DNA from: Pseudomonas wuhanensis
GTDB lineage: Bacteria > Pseudomonadota > Gammaproteobacteria > Pseudomonadales > Pseudomonadaceae
Direction: 5' to 3'
Assembly: GCF_030687395.1 (NCBI RefSeq)
Contig: NZ_CP117430.1
Coordinates: forward strand, 2,480,001-2,544,000
Length of the DNA: 64,000 bases
The notes beneath the pieces were generated by a model, which saw only the letters and a list, made by a program, of their open reading frames with translations, searched no databases and had not been told where the DNA came from. A program made the translations under genes and the position numbers. Shown piece after piece: positions 16,605 to 25,268 of this stretch. Position 1 is the first letter of the stretch. Each line of letters begins with the position of its first letter.

Positions 16605-17606
16605 TCATCCCTTGCGGGCGGTCGTACTGTTACGCACGGTTAATGTGAACGGCAGCACCACATGGCGGTCCGGGATGGGCTTTTTTTCAATGAGGGCGAT
16701 TAGCATTTCAACGGCCTTTTGGCCGAAGATTTCGGCGGGTTGCGCAATGGTCGTCAACGCCGGATCACAATAGGCCGCGAATGGGATGTCATCGAAACCG
16801 ACCAACGAAATATCGTCGGGTACCCGCAAACCCTGTTGTTTGATGCGCTTCAATGCACCGATCGCCATTTCATCGTTTTCGCAAAAGAATGCGGTCGGGC
16901 GGTCGGCCAAATCCAGCAGCATTCCCGCGCCATCAAAACCGGCCTTCAACGTGAAGTCCCCGTGGCAGATCAATTGCGGGTCCGAAGCGATACCGGCCTG
17001 GTGCAATGCATCTTGATAACCGGCCACGCGGTCGCGTGTGAGCGGGCTGCTTTTCGGGCCTTTGATCAGGCCGATCCGGCGATGACCCAGATCGATCAGA
17101 TGCTCCGTCATGGCCTTGGCCGCTGCCCGGTTGTCGAGGCTGATCGTCGGATGCCGCCCGCCTTGAATCACCTCACAGGCGTTGACCAAGGGCAGCGACT
17201 CGCCATGCGGGGAGGGCGATTCAAACGGGTCGTAGGCGCGCAACTGAATCACGCCGTCGGCCTGGTGGGCGTACACCAGCGCGGCAAACTCCCGTTCGAT
17301 TTCCTCGCGCCCCTGGGTGTCGCACAGCAGCAATCGATATCCGGCCGCCTGTGCCGCCTGTTGGGCACCGCTGATCACCCGTGCGAAAAACGTGTTGGCG
17401 ATGGCCGGGACCAGAATCACCAGGTTGCCGGTTCTGCGCGAACGGAACTGCACGGCCATGAGGTTCGGCCGATAGCCGGCCTGTTCCACGGCTGCGTTGA
17501 CCTTGTTCCGGGTTTCGGGGAGTACGCGCTCGGGCGACTTCAGCGTTCTGGACACGGTGGCCACCGAGACGCCGGCCAGCCGGGCTACTTCACGGATATT
17601 GGACAA
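16605..17606 (-). CDS. LacI-family repressor
   Basis: A 333-residue repressor: N-terminal HTH NIREVARLAGVSVATVSRTLKSPERV, hinge NLMAVQFRSRRTGN, then a periplasmic-binding-like effector domain (LVPAIANTFFARVISG, LGHRRIGLIKGP, DDISLVGFDDIPFAAYCDPALTTI). It starts with TTG behind GAGGT. It is divergent from the oxidoreductase/isomerase/permease genes, and a perfect palindrome lies between them. It is therefore most likely their repressor, released by a sugar or polyol that the permease imports. It may also repress itself. Confidence 0.9.
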   Translation of the reverse strand: MSNIREVARLAGVSVATVSRTLKSPERVLPETRNKVNAAVEQAGYRPNLMAVQFRSRRTGNLVILVPAIANTFFARVISGAQQAAQAAGYRLLLCDTQGREEIEREFAALVYAHQADGVIQLRAYDPFESPSPHGESLPLVNACEVIQGGRHPTISLDNRAAAKAMTEHLIDLGHRRIGLIKGPKSSPLTRDRVAGYQDALHQAGIASDPQLICHGDFTLKAGFDGAGMLLDLADRPTAFFCENDEMAIGALKRIKQQGLRVPDDISLVGFDDIPFAAYCDPALTTIAQPAEIFGQKAVEMLIALIEKKPIPDRHVVLPFTLTVRNSTTARKG

Positions 17607-17703
17607 GACGACCTCGTTATCGAACCGGCAGATGTAAGCATGGCCGGCGAGCTTACCGCAGTCCGGCCGTGCGCTGAAATGACCTTCATTTTTAACCCAG
17701 GGT

Positions 17704-17732
17704 TTGACACCCGAAGTAACTGAGCTTAAATT
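17704..17732 (+). promoter_or_regulatory. Sigma-70 promoter of the oxidoreductase operon
   Basis: TTGACA at 17704-17709 and TAAATT at 17727-17732 are separated by 17 nt, a good sigma-70 promoter reading to the right. The start point would be near 17739, immediately before the LacI operator. Confidence 0.6.
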
Positions 17733-17741
17733 TCCGGCACT

Positions 17742-17757
17742 ATGTAACCGGTTACAT
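17742..17757. promoter_or_regulatory. Perfect LacI-type operator
   Basis: ATGTAACCGGTTACAT is a perfect 16-bp palindrome with the central CG of LacI/GalR-family operators. It lies in the divergent region just after the predicted transcription start of the structural operon, so a bound repressor would block initiation. Confidence 0.85.
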
Positions 17758-17806
17758 CATAGTCAAACCTGAGCGCTGATCCGCCCCGAAAAAGAGAAAA
17801 TTCGCG

Positions 17807-18973
17807 ATGAACGTTGCAACGACAAAAATAAGAATGGGGTTTGTCGGGGGCGGCGAGGGTGCCTTCATCGGCAAAGCCCACCGCCAGGCCGCCGGTCTCG
17901 ATGGTCGTTTTGAACTGGTGTGCGGTGCATTCAGCCGAGACGCCCGCAACAATCAGGACACCGGCGCCGCGCTGGGATTGTCCGCCTCACGCTGCTACAG
18001 CGACTGGCAACTAATGCTGGATAGCGAGCGCGCACTGCCTGCCGACCAACGCATGGAGCTGTTGGTCATCGTCACACCCAATCACTTGCACGCGCCGATC
18101 GCCAGCCAGGCACTGAGCGCGGGTTTTCATGTGTTCAGCGAAAAGCCCGCGGCACTGAATCTGTCCGAACTGCTGGCGCTCAAGGCAGTGGTGAAAAGCA
18201 GCGACCGCCTCTATGGACTGGCCCACACGTATCTGGGTTATCCGATGGTCTGGCAGGCGCGCAAGATGGTGCGTACCGGCGTGATCGGCGCGGTGCGCAA
18301 GGTCATCGTCGAGTACCCGCAGGGCTGGCTGAGCCGGGACGTGGCCGGACAGGGCAACAAGCAGGCGAGTTGGCGCGATCAACCCGAGCAGTCGGGGTTG
18401 GGCGGCTGCATTGGCGACATCGGTACCCATGCCTTTTCATTGGCCGAATTCATCGCGGACCAAACCATTACACACGTGTGTGCGAGCCTGGGCGTGCACG
18501 TTGCCGGGCGGCAACTGGACGATGACGCGGCGATGCTGTTCAAAATGGCCGCCGGGGCCAGCGGGGTGTTGATCGCCAGCCAGGTGTGCGCCGGGGAAGA
18601 AAACCCGTTGAAGATCCGCGTCTATGGCGATAAGGGCGGGCTGGAGTGGCGTCAAGAGGAGCCTGCTAGCCTGATCCATCGCTCCCTTGATCAACCGTTG
18701 AGCATCCTTCGTTCCGGTGTCGGTCAGCCCTGGTTATGCGAGGCCGCCAGCCAGCGCATGCGTTTGCCTGCCGGGCATCCCGAAGGTTATCTCGAGGCCA
18801 TGGCCAATCTCTATGGTGATTTCGCCACCGCGATCCGCAGCAACGTCGAAGGCAACGATGCTCCCGGCGTGCCGGGCATCGACGTCGGGTTGCGTGGCAT
18901 GGCGTTCATCGAAGCGGTGGTCGCCAATCATCGCGGCGACGCGAAGTGGACCGAACTGGTCTGCAACCCATGA
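17807..18973 (+). CDS. Gfo/Idh/MocA family oxidoreductase
   Basis: A 388-residue NAD(P)-dependent sugar or polyol dehydrogenase. The Rossmann motif is GFVGGGEGAFIGKAHRQAA at the N-terminus, the active-site region reads FSEKPAALNLSELLAL (EKP motif), and the C-terminal domain contains GGCIGDIGTHAFSLAEFI. Its stop overlaps the start of the isomerase gene (ATGA), which indicates tight coupling. With the isomerase and permease it should form the catabolic route for a sugar, inositol-like compound or glycoside. The substrate cannot be told from the sequence. Confidence 0.9.
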   Translation: MNVATTKIRMGFVGGGEGAFIGKAHRQAAGLDGRFELVCGAFSRDARNNQDTGAALGLSASRCYSDWQLMLDSERALPADQRMELLVIVTPNHLHAPIASQALSAGFHVFSEKPAALNLSELLALKAVVKSSDRLYGLAHTYLGYPMVWQARKMVRTGVIGAVRKVIVEYPQGWLSRDVAGQGNKQASWRDQPEQSGLGGCIGDIGTHAFSLAEFIADQTITHVCASLGVHVAGRQLDDDAAMLFKMAAGASGVLIASQVCAGEENPLKIRVYGDKGGLEWRQEEPASLIHRSLDQPLSILRSGVGQPWLCEAASQRMRLPAGHPEGYLEAMANLYGDFATAIRSNVEGNDAPGVPGIDVGLRGMAFIEAVVANHRGDAKWTELVCNP

Positions 18974-20073
18974 GTCCGGAGAACCCTCTTGTGAACCACA
19001 CCTCCCCAACACCGGCAGGCCTGCGCGGCCCGGGTATTTTTCTCGCGCAGTTCATGTCCGCCGAAGCGCCTTTCGACACCCTCGCTAACATTGCCCGCTG
19101 GGCCGCAGCGCAGGGTTACAAGGCCATTCAATTGCCGACCCTGGGCACGCAATACATCGACCTGGCGCGCGCCGCCGACAGTCAGGATTACTGTGACGAG
19201 TTGAAGGCCGTCTGCACCCAGGCAGGCGTCGAAATCAGCGAGCTGTCCACGCATCTGCAAGGCCAACTGGTGGCGGTGCATCCGGCGTTCGATACGTTGT
19301 TCGATGACTTCGCTCCCGAACATGTGCGCGGTCAGCCCCAGGCACGAACCGAGTGGGCCATCGATCAGTTGAAACTCGCCGCGCGCGCCAGCCAACGCCT
19401 GGGGCTGAAGGCGCACGCGACGTTTTCCGGTGCGCTGCTCTGGCCCTATGTCTACCCGTGGCCGCAACGCCCGAGCGGTCTGGTCGAGCAGGGTTTTGCC
19501 GAACTGGCCAGGCGCTGGTTGCCGATCCTCGATTGTTTCGAAGAGGCCGGCGTCGACCTCTGCTACGAGATCCATCCCGGTGAAGACCTGCACGACGGCG
19601 CCTCGTTCGAGCGTTTCCTTGAGGCTGTCGATCATCATCCGCGTGCCGCGATCCTCTACGACCCGAGTCATCTGCTGCTTCAACAAATGGACTATCTGGG
19701 CTTCATCGATCGTTACCACGAGCGCATCCGCATGTTCCACGTCAAGGACGCCGAGTTCCGGCCCGATGCCCGTTCGGGTGTCTACGGCGGTTATCAAGGT
19801 TGGGTCGAGCGGCCTGGCCGCTTCCGTTCTCTGGGCGATGGGCAGATCGATTTCAAATCGATTTTCAGCAAATTGACGCAGTACGACTTTGCCGGTTGGG
19901 CGGTTCTGGAGTGGGAGTGTTGCCTGAAGGATGCGGAGCAGGGCGCAGCAGAAGGAGCGGCCTTTATCCAGCAGCACATGATCAGCAAAACCCGAAAGGC
20001 CTTTGATGATTTCGCCAGCGTGGCGTCTGACGAACGTTTCAATCGGCGGCTATTGGGTTTGCCCGACGCCTGA
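18970..20073 (+). CDS. Sugar phosphate isomerase/epimerase (TIM barrel)
   Basis: A 367-residue xylose-isomerase-like TIM-barrel protein. Metal-site strands are visible: VDLCYEIHPGEDLHDG (E and H), ILYDPSHLLLQQMDY (D and H), RIRMFHVKDAEF (H and D) and WAVLEWECCLKD (E). It probably interconverts the product of the upstream dehydrogenase. The ATG at 18970 overlaps the previous stop; a GTG at 18991 with GGAG 9 nt upstream is the alternative and may be the true start. Second gene of the LacI-controlled operon. Confidence 0.88.
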   Translation: MSPENPLVNHTSPTPAGLRGPGIFLAQFMSAEAPFDTLANIARWAAAQGYKAIQLPTLGTQYIDLARAADSQDYCDELKAVCTQAGVEISELSTHLQGQLVAVHPAFDTLFDDFAPEHVRGQPQARTEWAIDQLKLAARASQRLGLKAHATFSGALLWPYVYPWPQRPSGLVEQGFAELARRWLPILDCFEEAGVDLCYEIHPGEDLHDGASFERFLEAVDHHPRAAILYDPSHLLLQQMDYLGFIDRYHERIRMFHVKDAEFRPDARSGVYGGYQGWVERPGRFRSLGDGQIDFKSIFSKLTQYDFAGWAVLEWECCLKDAEQGAAEGAAFIQQHMISKTRKAFDDFASVASDERFNRRLLGLPDA

Positions 20074-20126
20074 AAAACCTGTTTGCCCCTTTCTCCCCCA
20101 AAAAAAACAATAAAGCGGTGACTGAC

Positions 20127-21359
20127 ATGACCACGATGACTGCGCGATTGAGCGTAATGATGTTCCTGCAGTTCTTTATCTGGGGCGGATGGTTCGTAAC
20201 CCTCGGCACCTTCCTCTCCAGTAACCTGGGGGCCAGCGGCGGGCAGATCGGCATGGCGTTCTCGACGCAGTCCTGGGGCGCGATCATCGCGCCCTTTGTG
20301 ATCGGTTTGATTGCCGACCGCTACTTCAATGCCGAGCGCATTCTCGCGGTGTTGCATCTGATCGGCGCGGTGCTGCTGTTGCAACTCTATCGAGCGCCTG
20401 ACTTCAATGGGTTTTACCCGTTCGTGCTGGCCTACATGATGATCTACATGCCGACGCTGGCGTTGGTGAATTCGGTGGCGTTCCGGCAGATGCGCGACCC
20501 GGCTCTGGAGTTCTCGCGGATCAGGGTATGGGGCACCATCGGCTGGATTGTGGCGGGCGTGGTGATCAGCTTTGTGTTTGCCTGGGATTCGCAACAAGCG
20601 ATCTCATCCGGTGGCTTGCGCAATACTTTTCTGATGTCGGCCATCGCCTCCTTCGTGCTCGGGATCTACAGCTTCAGCCTGCCGCGTACCGCACCGCTCA
20701 AACCTGAGCCGGGCCGTGTCGGCTTAAAGCAAATGCTGGGGCTGGACGCCTTGGGTTTGTTGAAGGACCGCAGTTACCTGGTGTTCTTCATCGCCTCCAT
20801 TTTGATCTGCATTCCATTGGCGTTTTATTACCAGAATGCCAACCCGTTTCTGGCGGAAATCGGCGTGACCAACCCAACCGCCAAGATGGCGATCGGGCAA
20901 GTCTCGGAAGTGCTGTTCATGTTGCTCCTGCCGCTGTTTATTCAGCGTTTCGGCATCAAGATCGCGCTGTTGGTGGGGATGCTGGCGTGGGCGTTGCGCT
21001 ACCTGTTGTTCGCCTACGGTAACAACGGGGACCTCGCTTTCATGTTGTTCACCGGCATCGCCTTGCATGGCATCTGCTACGACTTCTTCTTTGTTTCGGG
21101 GCAGATCTACACCGATGCCAAAGCGTCGGAGCGTTTCAGAAGCTCCGCGCAAGGGTTGATCACGCTCGCGACATACGGCTTGGGCATGCTGATTGGCTTT
21201 TGGGTGGCCGGGGCGGTCACCGATCAATATGCGTCGGCTGAGAGCCACGAATGGAAAAGCATCTGGCTGTTCCCGGCAGGGTTCGCGTTGGCGATATTTT
21301 TCTGTTTTTCGCTGGCCTTCAAAGGGCGGCAAAGCGTGGCGGTGCCGTCGAGTATTTGA
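20127..21359 (+). CDS. Nucleoside:H+ symporter-family (MFS) permease
   Basis: A 410-residue inner-membrane transporter with about 12 hydrophobic segments. The start MTARLSVMMFLQFFIWGGWFVTLGTFL and segments such as FRQMRDPALEFSRIRVWGTIGWIVAG and FFFVSGQIYTDAKASERFRSSAQG are typical of the NHS (NupG/XapB-like) branch of MFS. In Pseudomonas such permeases often sit beside Gfo/Idh and TIM-barrel genes and carry sugars or nucleoside-like compounds. The ATG at 20127 is preferred to GTG 20118. It follows the isomerase by 53 nt, so it is the third gene of the operon. Confidence 0.85.
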   Translation: MTTMTARLSVMMFLQFFIWGGWFVTLGTFLSSNLGASGGQIGMAFSTQSWGAIIAPFVIGLIADRYFNAERILAVLHLIGAVLLLQLYRAPDFNGFYPFVLAYMMIYMPTLALVNSVAFRQMRDPALEFSRIRVWGTIGWIVAGVVISFVFAWDSQQAISSGGLRNTFLMSAIASFVLGIYSFSLPRTAPLKPEPGRVGLKQMLGLDALGLLKDRSYLVFFIASILICIPLAFYYQNANPFLAEIGVTNPTAKMAIGQVSEVLFMLLLPLFIQRFGIKIALLVGMLAWALRYLLFAYGNNGDLAFMLFTGIALHGICYDFFFVSGQIYTDAKASERFRSSAQGLITLATYGLGMLIGFWVAGAVTDQYASAESHEWKSIWLFPAGFALAIFFCFSLAFKGRQSVAVPSSI

Positions 21360-21429
21360 AGCATGACCCGAGTCCGAAGAACACCATCGGAACCTGTGGT
21401 TCACCAATTTGGTGTTCGGCTCAGATCCT

Positions 21430-21520
21430 TGTGGGAGCGGGCTTGCCCGCGATGGCGGTGTGTCAGGCGACATTGATGTTGAGTCTGCTGACCTCATCGC
21501 GGGCAAGCCCGCTCCCACAG
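21430..21520 (+). repeat. REPIN (inverted REP pair)
   Basis: TGTGGGAGCGGGCTTGCCCG and CGGGCAAGCCCGCTCCCACA form long inverted arms, with the GTGTGTCAGGCGACATTGATGTTG type of spacer also found at 16002-16091. It lies between convergent genes and could end both transcripts. Confidence 0.85.
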
Positions 21521-21564
21521 GGTTTGTTATTACCGACTGGCATTTCAGGGGGTATGGAATGCAC

Positions 21565-22425
21565 TCAAGGCGCGCCAAACAGCATCGTCCAGTAAACACC
21601 CTCATCGCTGCGCGAATCTGCGGCATAGGCTGCGCCCACTTGGGTAAACATCGGGTTCATCAAGTTGGCGCAATGCCCGGGGCTGGCCAGCCAACTGGCC
21701 ATCGCTTTGTTCGGTGAGCTTTGCCCGGCGGCGATGTTTTCACCGATCTGCCGGCCTCGATAGCCGGCGGCTTTGGCCCGATCAAATGGCATATCACCGT
21801 CAGGATCGCGGTGGGCGAAGTAATTGCCGTAGGCCATCGCCTTGCTGTGCCCTTGCGCGGCGGCCCCCAGGGCGGCATTCCAGGTCAGCGGTCGTGCGGC
21901 GGCAAAGCGTTGACGCCCGCACAGGCGCGGCTTGGCCCGTGCCGCATTGACCTGTGCCAGCAACGCCTTGCCCGCTTCTCGCGAATCACCGACACGTCCG
22001 TCGAGCACCGGTTGCGCCAGCACCACCTGCCATTCGCTACGGGAGCGAGTGACGCCGATGTCGGCGAACTGGGTATCGAGCAGCGCCCCGCAGTAGTCGC
22101 TCTCAAGCATGTCAAACGCCTCATCGGCATCCTGCGCGCCGACCACGCGGATGGTGCGCACGGTCACCGCTTGATAACCGTTAGCTTTCAAGGCACTCCG
22201 CAAACCGCCGCCATAGCCGACCGGCAGCGCCAGGTTCGATTTCAGCGACAGCGGCCGCAACGGCTTGACCGTACGGCCCGCACAGCGATCGGGATCGGCG
22301 CGGTAGTCGTTGATGACTTCCACCAGTTGCCGTTCCCCACTGGCATGGGCGGGGCTGGCGAGCAGCGGGAGCAAAGGCATCAGGCACAGCGAGATAAAGC
22401 GACAGCAGCGGACGGTTGGGCGCAT
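21565..22425 (-). CDS. Exported CAP-domain (SCP-like) protein
   Basis: A 286-residue exported protein. The signal peptide is CLMPLLPLLASPAHAS. The C-terminal half is a CAP/SCP domain with LTWNAALGAAAQGHSKAMAYGNYFAHRDPDGDMPFDRAKAAGY, IGENIAAGQSSPNKAMASWLASPGHCANLMNP and a conserved GxYWTMLFG end. The N-terminal half is an unrelated region of about 120 residues with paired Cys. CAP proteins are secreted or periplasmic; their bacterial function is little known. The gene stands alone, facing a REPIN. Confidence 0.85.
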   Translation of the reverse strand: MRPTVRCCRFISLCLMPLLPLLASPAHASGERQLVEVINDYRADPDRCAGRTVKPLRPLSLKSNLALPVGYGGGLRSALKANGYQAVTVRTIRVVGAQDADEAFDMLESDYCGALLDTQFADIGVTRSRSEWQVVLAQPVLDGRVGDSREAGKALLAQVNAARAKPRLCGRQRFAAARPLTWNAALGAAAQGHSKAMAYGNYFAHRDPDGDMPFDRAKAAGYRGRQIGENIAAGQSSPNKAMASWLASPGHCANLMNPMFTQVGAAYAADSRSDEGVYWTMLFGAP

Positions 22426-22678
22426 GAACGAACAACTCTGATGAGATAACGACGGTAAAGTGGGATAGGGGCGAGCAATGACCGTAGGAGCGCTTCGTTG
22501 GGTGAGCTTCTTTTACGGCACGGCTAAGACTGCGGGTCTGAAGACTGGTTCACGAGGGGAAGAGACAAATTTGACGGCGCCGCCGTGGGGCTGATTCAGA
22601 CTTGCACGGGTCAGTCCGCCGGGGACATCAGCCACGCTGGCTGGTACCGTATTGACATCCTTCAGGGGGTACAGGGAC

Positions 22679-23491
22679 ATGACGAAAACCAGGGGTGACA
22701 AAGACTGGGTAAAGCGCTCGGCTCAGCCGTTGAAGATGGAGCGTATTGAAGCCTTTTTTGGCGGCCATGGGTTTACGCCGCATCGCCACGACACCTACGC
22801 CATCGGACGAACGCTGTCGGGTGTACAAAGCTTCCAGTACCGCAAGACCAAGCGTCACAGTCTGCCGGGGAAAACCATTGTTTTGCATCCGGACGAGGTG
22901 CATGACGGTGAAGCTGGTACCGAAGCGGGTTTTCATTATCGGATGATCTACATCGAGCCCGCCTTGATTCAGCAAGTATTAGGCGGCAAACCCTTGCCCT
23001 TCATCGAGGGCGGGTTATCCAGCGACCCACGGCTTTATGCCGCGACCCAGGTGCTGCTGCAAAACCTCGACGCTTGCATCGAGCCCCTGGAAGAAGACGA
23101 TGCCATTTACGATCTCGCGCAAGCACTGGATGCGATCTCGGGGCAACGCGGACGGCGCAAGTCGTTTGACTTTGCAGCGGCCGAACGTGCGCGTGCGCTG
23201 ATTCATGAGTCGCTGGATCGAGTCATTACCCTGGAGGAGTTAGCGCAGGCCAGTGGTCGAGACCGCTGGAGCCTGAGCCGTGATTTTCGTGCGCTGTACG
23301 GCACGAGCCCCTATCGATACATGACTCAACGACGTCTCGATCTGGCAAGAGCACTGATGTTCGGGGGCCACTCGATGGCGGAAGCCGCCGTATCAGCAGG
23401 TTTTTTCGATCAAAGCCATATGACGCGTCAGTTCACCCAGACCTATGGCGTCTCACCTGGTCGATGGATGAAAAGGCTGGGCCTTGTTTAA
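22679..23491 (+). CDS. AraC-family regulator with cupin sensor
   Basis: A 270-residue AraC regulator. The N-terminal cupin-like ligand domain reads GFTPHRHDTYAIGRTLSGVQSFQYR and PGKTIVLHPDEVHDGEAG. The C-terminal two-HTH domain contains ITLEELAQASGRDRWSLSRDFRALYGTSPYRYM and MAEAAVSAGFFDQSHMTRQF. This architecture is typical of AraC genes next to LysE-type exporters, but here a small cupin gene follows instead. Start 22679 behind ACAGGGAC. A second gene of the same type lies at 62784. Confidence 0.88.
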   Translation: MTKTRGDKDWVKRSAQPLKMERIEAFFGGHGFTPHRHDTYAIGRTLSGVQSFQYRKTKRHSLPGKTIVLHPDEVHDGEAGTEAGFHYRMIYIEPALIQQVLGGKPLPFIEGGLSSDPRLYAATQVLLQNLDACIEPLEEDDAIYDLAQALDAISGQRGRRKSFDFAAAERARALIHESLDRVITLEELAQASGRDRWSLSRDFRALYGTSPYRYMTQRRLDLARALMFGGHSMAEAAVSAGFFDQSHMTRQFTQTYGVSPGRWMKRLGLV

Positions 23492-23581
23492 AGGCGATCG
23501 ACTTGCACAATCATGCAATACGCAGTGCTGATCCTCTCCTAAAGTCAGGCCTCGATAACTTGGCTAATGAGGGCAACTCAA

Positions 23582-23968
23582 ATGAATTCCCAACCCGGCG
23601 TGACAACCTGCACCGCGATTAACTTTGCCGAAAAACTGGCTTTGTTCAGCGAGCAATGGGCACCCAAAGTCATTGCCGAAATGAACGACTACCAGTTCAA
23701 GGTGGTGAAAATCGAAGGCGACTTTATCTGGCATTCCCATGCCGACACCGATGAAACCTTCATCGTCCTCGAAGGCGAGCTTCGCATTGATCTTCGAGAA
23801 GGGGCCGTCGTGGTCAGGCAGGGAGAAATGTACGTCGTCCCCAAGGGCGTCGAACACAAGCCTTATGCTGAGCGAGAGGTGAAAATGTTACTGATCGAGC
23901 CGCGTGGAGTACTGAATACCGGCGATCAGGAGGGAGAAAGAACCGCAATCAATGATGTCTGGATTTAG
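23582..23968 (+). CDS. Small cupin-domain protein
   Basis: A 128-residue single-domain cupin: DFIWHSHADTDETFIVLEGELRIDLREG (motif 1, His and Glu metal ligands) and VVVRQGEMYVVPKGVEHKPYAEREVKML (motif 2). Such proteins bind a metal in a beta-barrel and may act as isomerases, dioxygenases or binding proteins. The substrate is unknown. ATG 23582 has GAGGG 9 nt upstream. The AraC gene 90 nt upstream on the same strand may regulate it. Confidence 0.85.
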   Translation: MNSQPGVTTCTAINFAEKLALFSEQWAPKVIAEMNDYQFKVVKIEGDFIWHSHADTDETFIVLEGELRIDLREGAVVVRQGEMYVVPKGVEHKPYAEREVKMLLIEPRGVLNTGDQEGERTAINDVWI

Positions 23969-24253
23969 ACATCCTGGTCGTTTCTTCATCTCTGGGTGAG
24001 CAGGGCGCCTGAGCGCCTGGCGCCAGTTCAGCCGCCTCTATCGGTCCATCGGCCAGCAAGCATTCAGGAACGCAGTGTCATTATCTGAATCAACCCATTA
24101 GCGGCGTTTTCGTTGAAAAGGCTCGATGACAGGTGGCGAAGTGCCTCTCGTCGGAATGCAACGCGGCTATTTGGCGCTTTTCAGCTATTCTTGCGGCATC
24201 TGGACGGTGGCCATGACGTACTGGCACACGATGCGCAAGGAAGGGATGAAAAA

Positions 24254-25075
24254 ATGGATGATGTGCATTGCGTGCAAGTTATCGCTGTAACTGGCGGTAA
24301 AGGTGGCGTGGGCAAGACAACGGTGGCGGTTAACCTGTCGCTGGCGTTGGCAAAAATGGGGCGGCGCGTCGTATTGCTCGACGCCGATCTGGGCTTGGCG
24401 AATATCGATATTCTGTTGGGGCTGACGCCGCGCTACACACTGGCTGATGTCATCGAAGGGCGTTGCGAGCTGTCCGAGGTGCTGATGCCAGGGCCTGGAG
24501 GCATTCGTGTTGCCCCGGCCTCTTCTGGATTGCAAAGCATGACTCATCTGGAGCCTGCGCAATACCGTGCGCTGATCCAGGCCTTTAGCGATATTGGCGA
24601 TAAGCTGGATGTGCTGGTGATCGATACGGCCGCCGGTATCGGTGGCTCAGTGGTCAACTTCATCCGCGCGGCGCAGGAAGTGATGGTGGTCGTGTGCGAT
24701 GAACCCACCTCAATCAGCGGCGCCTACGGGCTGATCAAACTGCTCAACCTGAACTACGGTCTGCACCGTTTTCGCATATTGGTCAACATGACGGGAAGTC
24801 CGGCGGAAGGCCGCAATCTGTTTGCCAAGCTGGAAAAGATTACCGACATGTTCCTGGATGTCACGCTGCAATACGTCGGCGCGATACCTAACGATGAATG
24901 TGCGCACAAAGCCGTGCAGAAGGGGCGTGCGGTGTTTGAAGCATTTCCCCGTTCCAAATGCGCCCAAGCCTTCCAGGCCCTGGCTCACAACGTCGACACC
25001 TGGCCATTGCCGACTCATCCGAGAGGGCATGTGGAGTTCTTCGTTGAGCAACTTGTGCAGAATTCGGGCAGGTGA
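24254..25075 (+). CDS. Orphan FleN/MinD-like P-loop ATPase
   Basis: A 273-residue ATPase of the MinD/FlhG group. The deviant Walker A motif is GGKGGVGKTTVAVN (Lys16 and Lys21), followed by LLDADLGLANIDILLGL, and the switch region DVLVIDTAAGIGG. The DADLGLANIDILLG and YTLADVIEGRCELSEVL stretches are close to FleN, which limits flagellar number and antagonises FleQ. No flagellar genes are near, so this is a paralogue of unknown target. An AAGGGAT ribosome binding site supports ATG 24254; the longer upstream frame is not protein-like. Confidence 0.85.
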   Translation: MDDVHCVQVIAVTGGKGGVGKTTVAVNLSLALAKMGRRVVLLDADLGLANIDILLGLTPRYTLADVIEGRCELSEVLMPGPGGIRVAPASSGLQSMTHLEPAQYRALIQAFSDIGDKLDVLVIDTAAGIGGSVVNFIRAAQEVMVVVCDEPTSISGAYGLIKLLNLNYGLHRFRILVNMTGSPAEGRNLFAKLEKITDMFLDVTLQYVGAIPNDECAHKAVQKGRAVFEAFPRSKCAQAFQALAHNVDTWPLPTHPRGHVEFFVEQLVQNSGR

Positions 25076-25089
25076 GTCTCAAGGTCTCG

Positions 25090-25107
25090 TAATGTTGTTC
25101 ACTTAAG
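25090..25107 (+). repeat. Solo IS4-type terminal inverted repeat
   Basis: TAATGTTGTTCACTTAAG matches the IS4 inverted repeat at 31929-31946 at 17 of 18 positions, in the same orientation as the copy at 1886. No transposase is nearby and a REP pair follows at once. It is likely the scar of an old element or a target-linked repeat. Confidence 0.6.
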
Positions 25108-25123
25108 CGCTCATACCTGCCTT

Positions 25124-25239
25124 TGTGGCGAGCGAGCTTGCTCGCGTTGGGCTGCGCAGCGGCCCCAAAATCTGACAACTATTGCCGATTTTTATGAGTG
25201 CTACGCACTCAAGCGGGAGCAAGCTCCCTCGCCACAGGT
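25124..25239 (+). repeat. Long REP pair
   Basis: GTGGCGAGCGAGCTTGCTCG at the left and GGGAGCAAGCTCCCTCGCCAC at the right flank a spacer with GCTGCGCAGCGGCCCCAAAA and GAGTGCTACGCACTC. It belongs to the same family as 2839-2938 and 29624-29742. It lies between convergent genes. Confidence 0.8.
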
Positions 25240-25268
25240 TTCTCACTGACTCAAAACCAGAACTCAAA

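Noticed and set aside
24225..24250. Sigma-54-like promoter (TGGCAC ... GC) before the FleN-like gene
   Set aside because: The spacing between GG and GC is 8 nt instead of 10, so it does not fit the -24/-12 rule.
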